From positions 1-40,626 of the forward strand of contig JAHBXY010000077.1 of NCBI GenBank assembly GCA_019636275.1: a DNA stretch of 40,626 bases, read 5' to 3'. Origin of the DNA: Planctomycetota bacterium (GTDB lineage: Bacteria; Planctomycetota; J058). Within the stretch, counting starts at the first letter, position 1. Every line of letters starts with the position of its first letter. Shown piece after piece: positions 39,654 through 40,626 of the stretch. The notes beneath the pieces were generated by a model that was not told where the DNA came from, made no database searches, and saw only the letters and a list, made by a program, of their open reading frames with translations. Position numbers and translations under genes: made by a program.

Positions 39654-40626
39654 TCACTCTCCCCGATCCACCCGCCGCAAGAGCTCGTCGAGCGGCCGCG
39701 GCAGCGGGTCGCGCCCCAGCCAGCGCGAGCGGCGCGCGCGGTCGGTGACGCGCCAGCCGAGCCGGGCGGCCTCGTCGAGCCGGGCGCAGGCCGCCTCCCA
39801 GTCGTCCAGCGCGGCGTGCGCCTCGGCCGCGTGGAACAGCCCGACTATGTCCCAGGCGCGCTGCTGGTCCTCGTAGGGCTCGGGGAGCGTCGCGGTGAGG
39901 AGGAGCGGCGGGAGCGCGCCGTGGGGGTCGTGGCCGAGCTCCAGTCGGGCGCGCCCCAGGAGCAGCCAGGCGGCGAGGCTGGTCGGCCGGCGGCGGACGA
40001 GGCGCGCGGCGGCGTCCAGCGCGCGCAGGCGCATCGGGGAGTCGACGGGCTTGCGCAGGTCGACGGCGTGGACCGCGCCGAGAGCCATCCGCAGGTCGTC
40101 GTCGCGGCGCAAGGGCAGCGCGGCGTCCGTCACGTCCTGATCGGCGAGGGTGGCCCCGTGGACCACCTGCCCCACGATCCCGCGGTCGCGCGTGAGCCGG
40201 TCGGCCTCGTGGCCCAGGTCCCAGAGCGTCCTGGGCGGCTCGAGCTCGAACGCGAGCGCCTGCGCGTCGAAGCCGCCGGGCGCGAACTGCCCGTGCACCG
40301 TGTAGTAGTCGCGGTAGTTCTGGGCGACCGCCGGGTCGAGGCGCAGGAGCTCGGCCAGGCGCGCCGGGGTGGCGGGGTCCTGGAGCTGGGTGCCCCCCTC
40401 GCGCCGGGCGAGCGCGCGCAGCGGGGCGAGCCGCTCGATCAGCTCGCGCCGCGCGCGCTGCCGCGCCGCCGCCGCGTCACGGCGCTCGGGGTCGAGGGAG
40501 GAGCGCGCGAGCTGCTCGTCCACGTGCAGCGCCAGCTCCGGCCGGATCGGCAGCTCGAGGGCGAGCTGGCTCACGCGCTCGAGCTGCGCGGCGGCGGCGG
40601 CAGGGCCGTGCGCGGCCGGGTCGCCG
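39654..40626 (-). CDS. Helical TPR-like protein of unknown function (partial at right edge)
   Basis: The frame is open to the window edge, and the coding sequence probably continues beyond it: the residues upstream of the internal GTG at 40572-40574 (AAAAAQLERVSQLALELPIRP) form a continuous helix. The C-terminal 150 residues are TPR-like (LAAWLLLGRARLELG, GLFHAAEAHAALDDWEAACARLDEAARLGW). There are no catalytic motifs, Cys clusters or TM helix. It converges on the zinc-ribbon gene with 23 bp between stops. I cannot name a family. Confidence 0.65.
   Translation of the reverse strand, partial: GDPAAHGPAAAAAQLERVSQLALELPIRPELALHVDEQLARSSLDPERRDAAAARQRARRELIERLAPLRALARREGGTQLQDPATPARLAELLRLDPAVAQNYRDYYTVHGQFAPGGFDAQALAFELEPPRTLWDLGHEADRLTRDRGIVGQVVHGATLADQDVTDAALPLRRDDDLRMALGAVHAVDLRKPVDSPMRLRALDAAARLVRRRPTSLAAWLLLGRARLELGHDPHGALPPLLLTATLPEPYEDQQRAWDIVGLFHAAEAHAALDDWEAACARLDEAARLGWRVTDRARRSRWLGRDPLPRPLDELLRRVDRGE

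Overview
This is a very GC-rich, gene-dense chromosomal window with no mobile element, phage or CRISPR signal. The lineage cannot be named for certain. The mix of features (Ser/Thr-kinase-like proteins with a lineage-type N-terminal domain, orphan minor pseudopilins fused to a LamG-like domain, secreted proteins with terpenoid-cyclase-like repeats, Cys-less TlpA-like proteins, a SMUG1-type uracil-DNA glycosylase) best fits an uncultivated Planctomycetota-like or Myxococcota-like bacterium. Three genes carry apparent frameshifts, two of them in repetitive or low-complexity linkers, so either residual assembly error or true repeat instability must be considered.

Layout. 1-3.3 kb: a truncated gene with an N-terminal helical domain plus zinc ribbon, an N-formylglutamate amidohydrolase-family gene, divergent 6-phosphofructokinase and a secreted protein. 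3.4-6.9 kb: a frameshifted DUF4240 gene and an ABC1/UbiB-type kinase diverging from a striking palindrome that carries a -10-like hexamer on each strand; then alanine dehydrogenase. 7.0-12.1 kb: an information-processing cluster, tRNA-Arg(ACG), tadA, tRNA-Ser(GGA), SRP RNA and dnaX, followed by a leucyl aminopeptidase. 12.2-15.3 kb: small envelope proteins (DUF1328, two lipoproteins), a remarkable Lys/Ala-rich two-part repeat protein, and a Cys-less redoxin. 15.4-20.1 kb: a pseudokinase gene broken inside a 30-bp tandem array, a TPR-like protein with a zinc finger, and a cupredoxin. 20.1-25.8 kb (minus strand): an operon of a secreted protein, a giant GspK/PilX-like pseudopilin with a LamG-like domain, a PDZ/terpenoid-cyclase-like lipoprotein and a GspJ-like pseudopilin. 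25.8-30.5 kb: a secreted protein, a second protein with the shared N-terminal domain (acidic 19-residue repeats, one TM helix, apparent frameshift), and a TlpA-like protein. 30.7-32.6 kb: a GuaB1-type IMPDH/GMP reductase family enzyme and a small protein. 33.0-35.7 kb: a histidine kinase, KaiC-like ATPase and response regulator operon joined by 4-nt overlaps. 36.0-39.6 kb: DUF2058, PNPase, SMUG1-type glycosylase and a zinc-ribbon protein, again all joined by 4-nt overlaps. The window ends inside a minus-strand gene.

The most interesting items are the KaiC-like two-component operon, the hypervariable-looking array splitting the pseudokinase, the MKRTAA repeat protein, the N-terminal domain shared by three loci, the symmetric divergent promoter-like palindrome, and a set of -10-like hexamers lying 6-10 nt from start codons that lack a Shine-Dalgarno sequence (probable leaderless genes).
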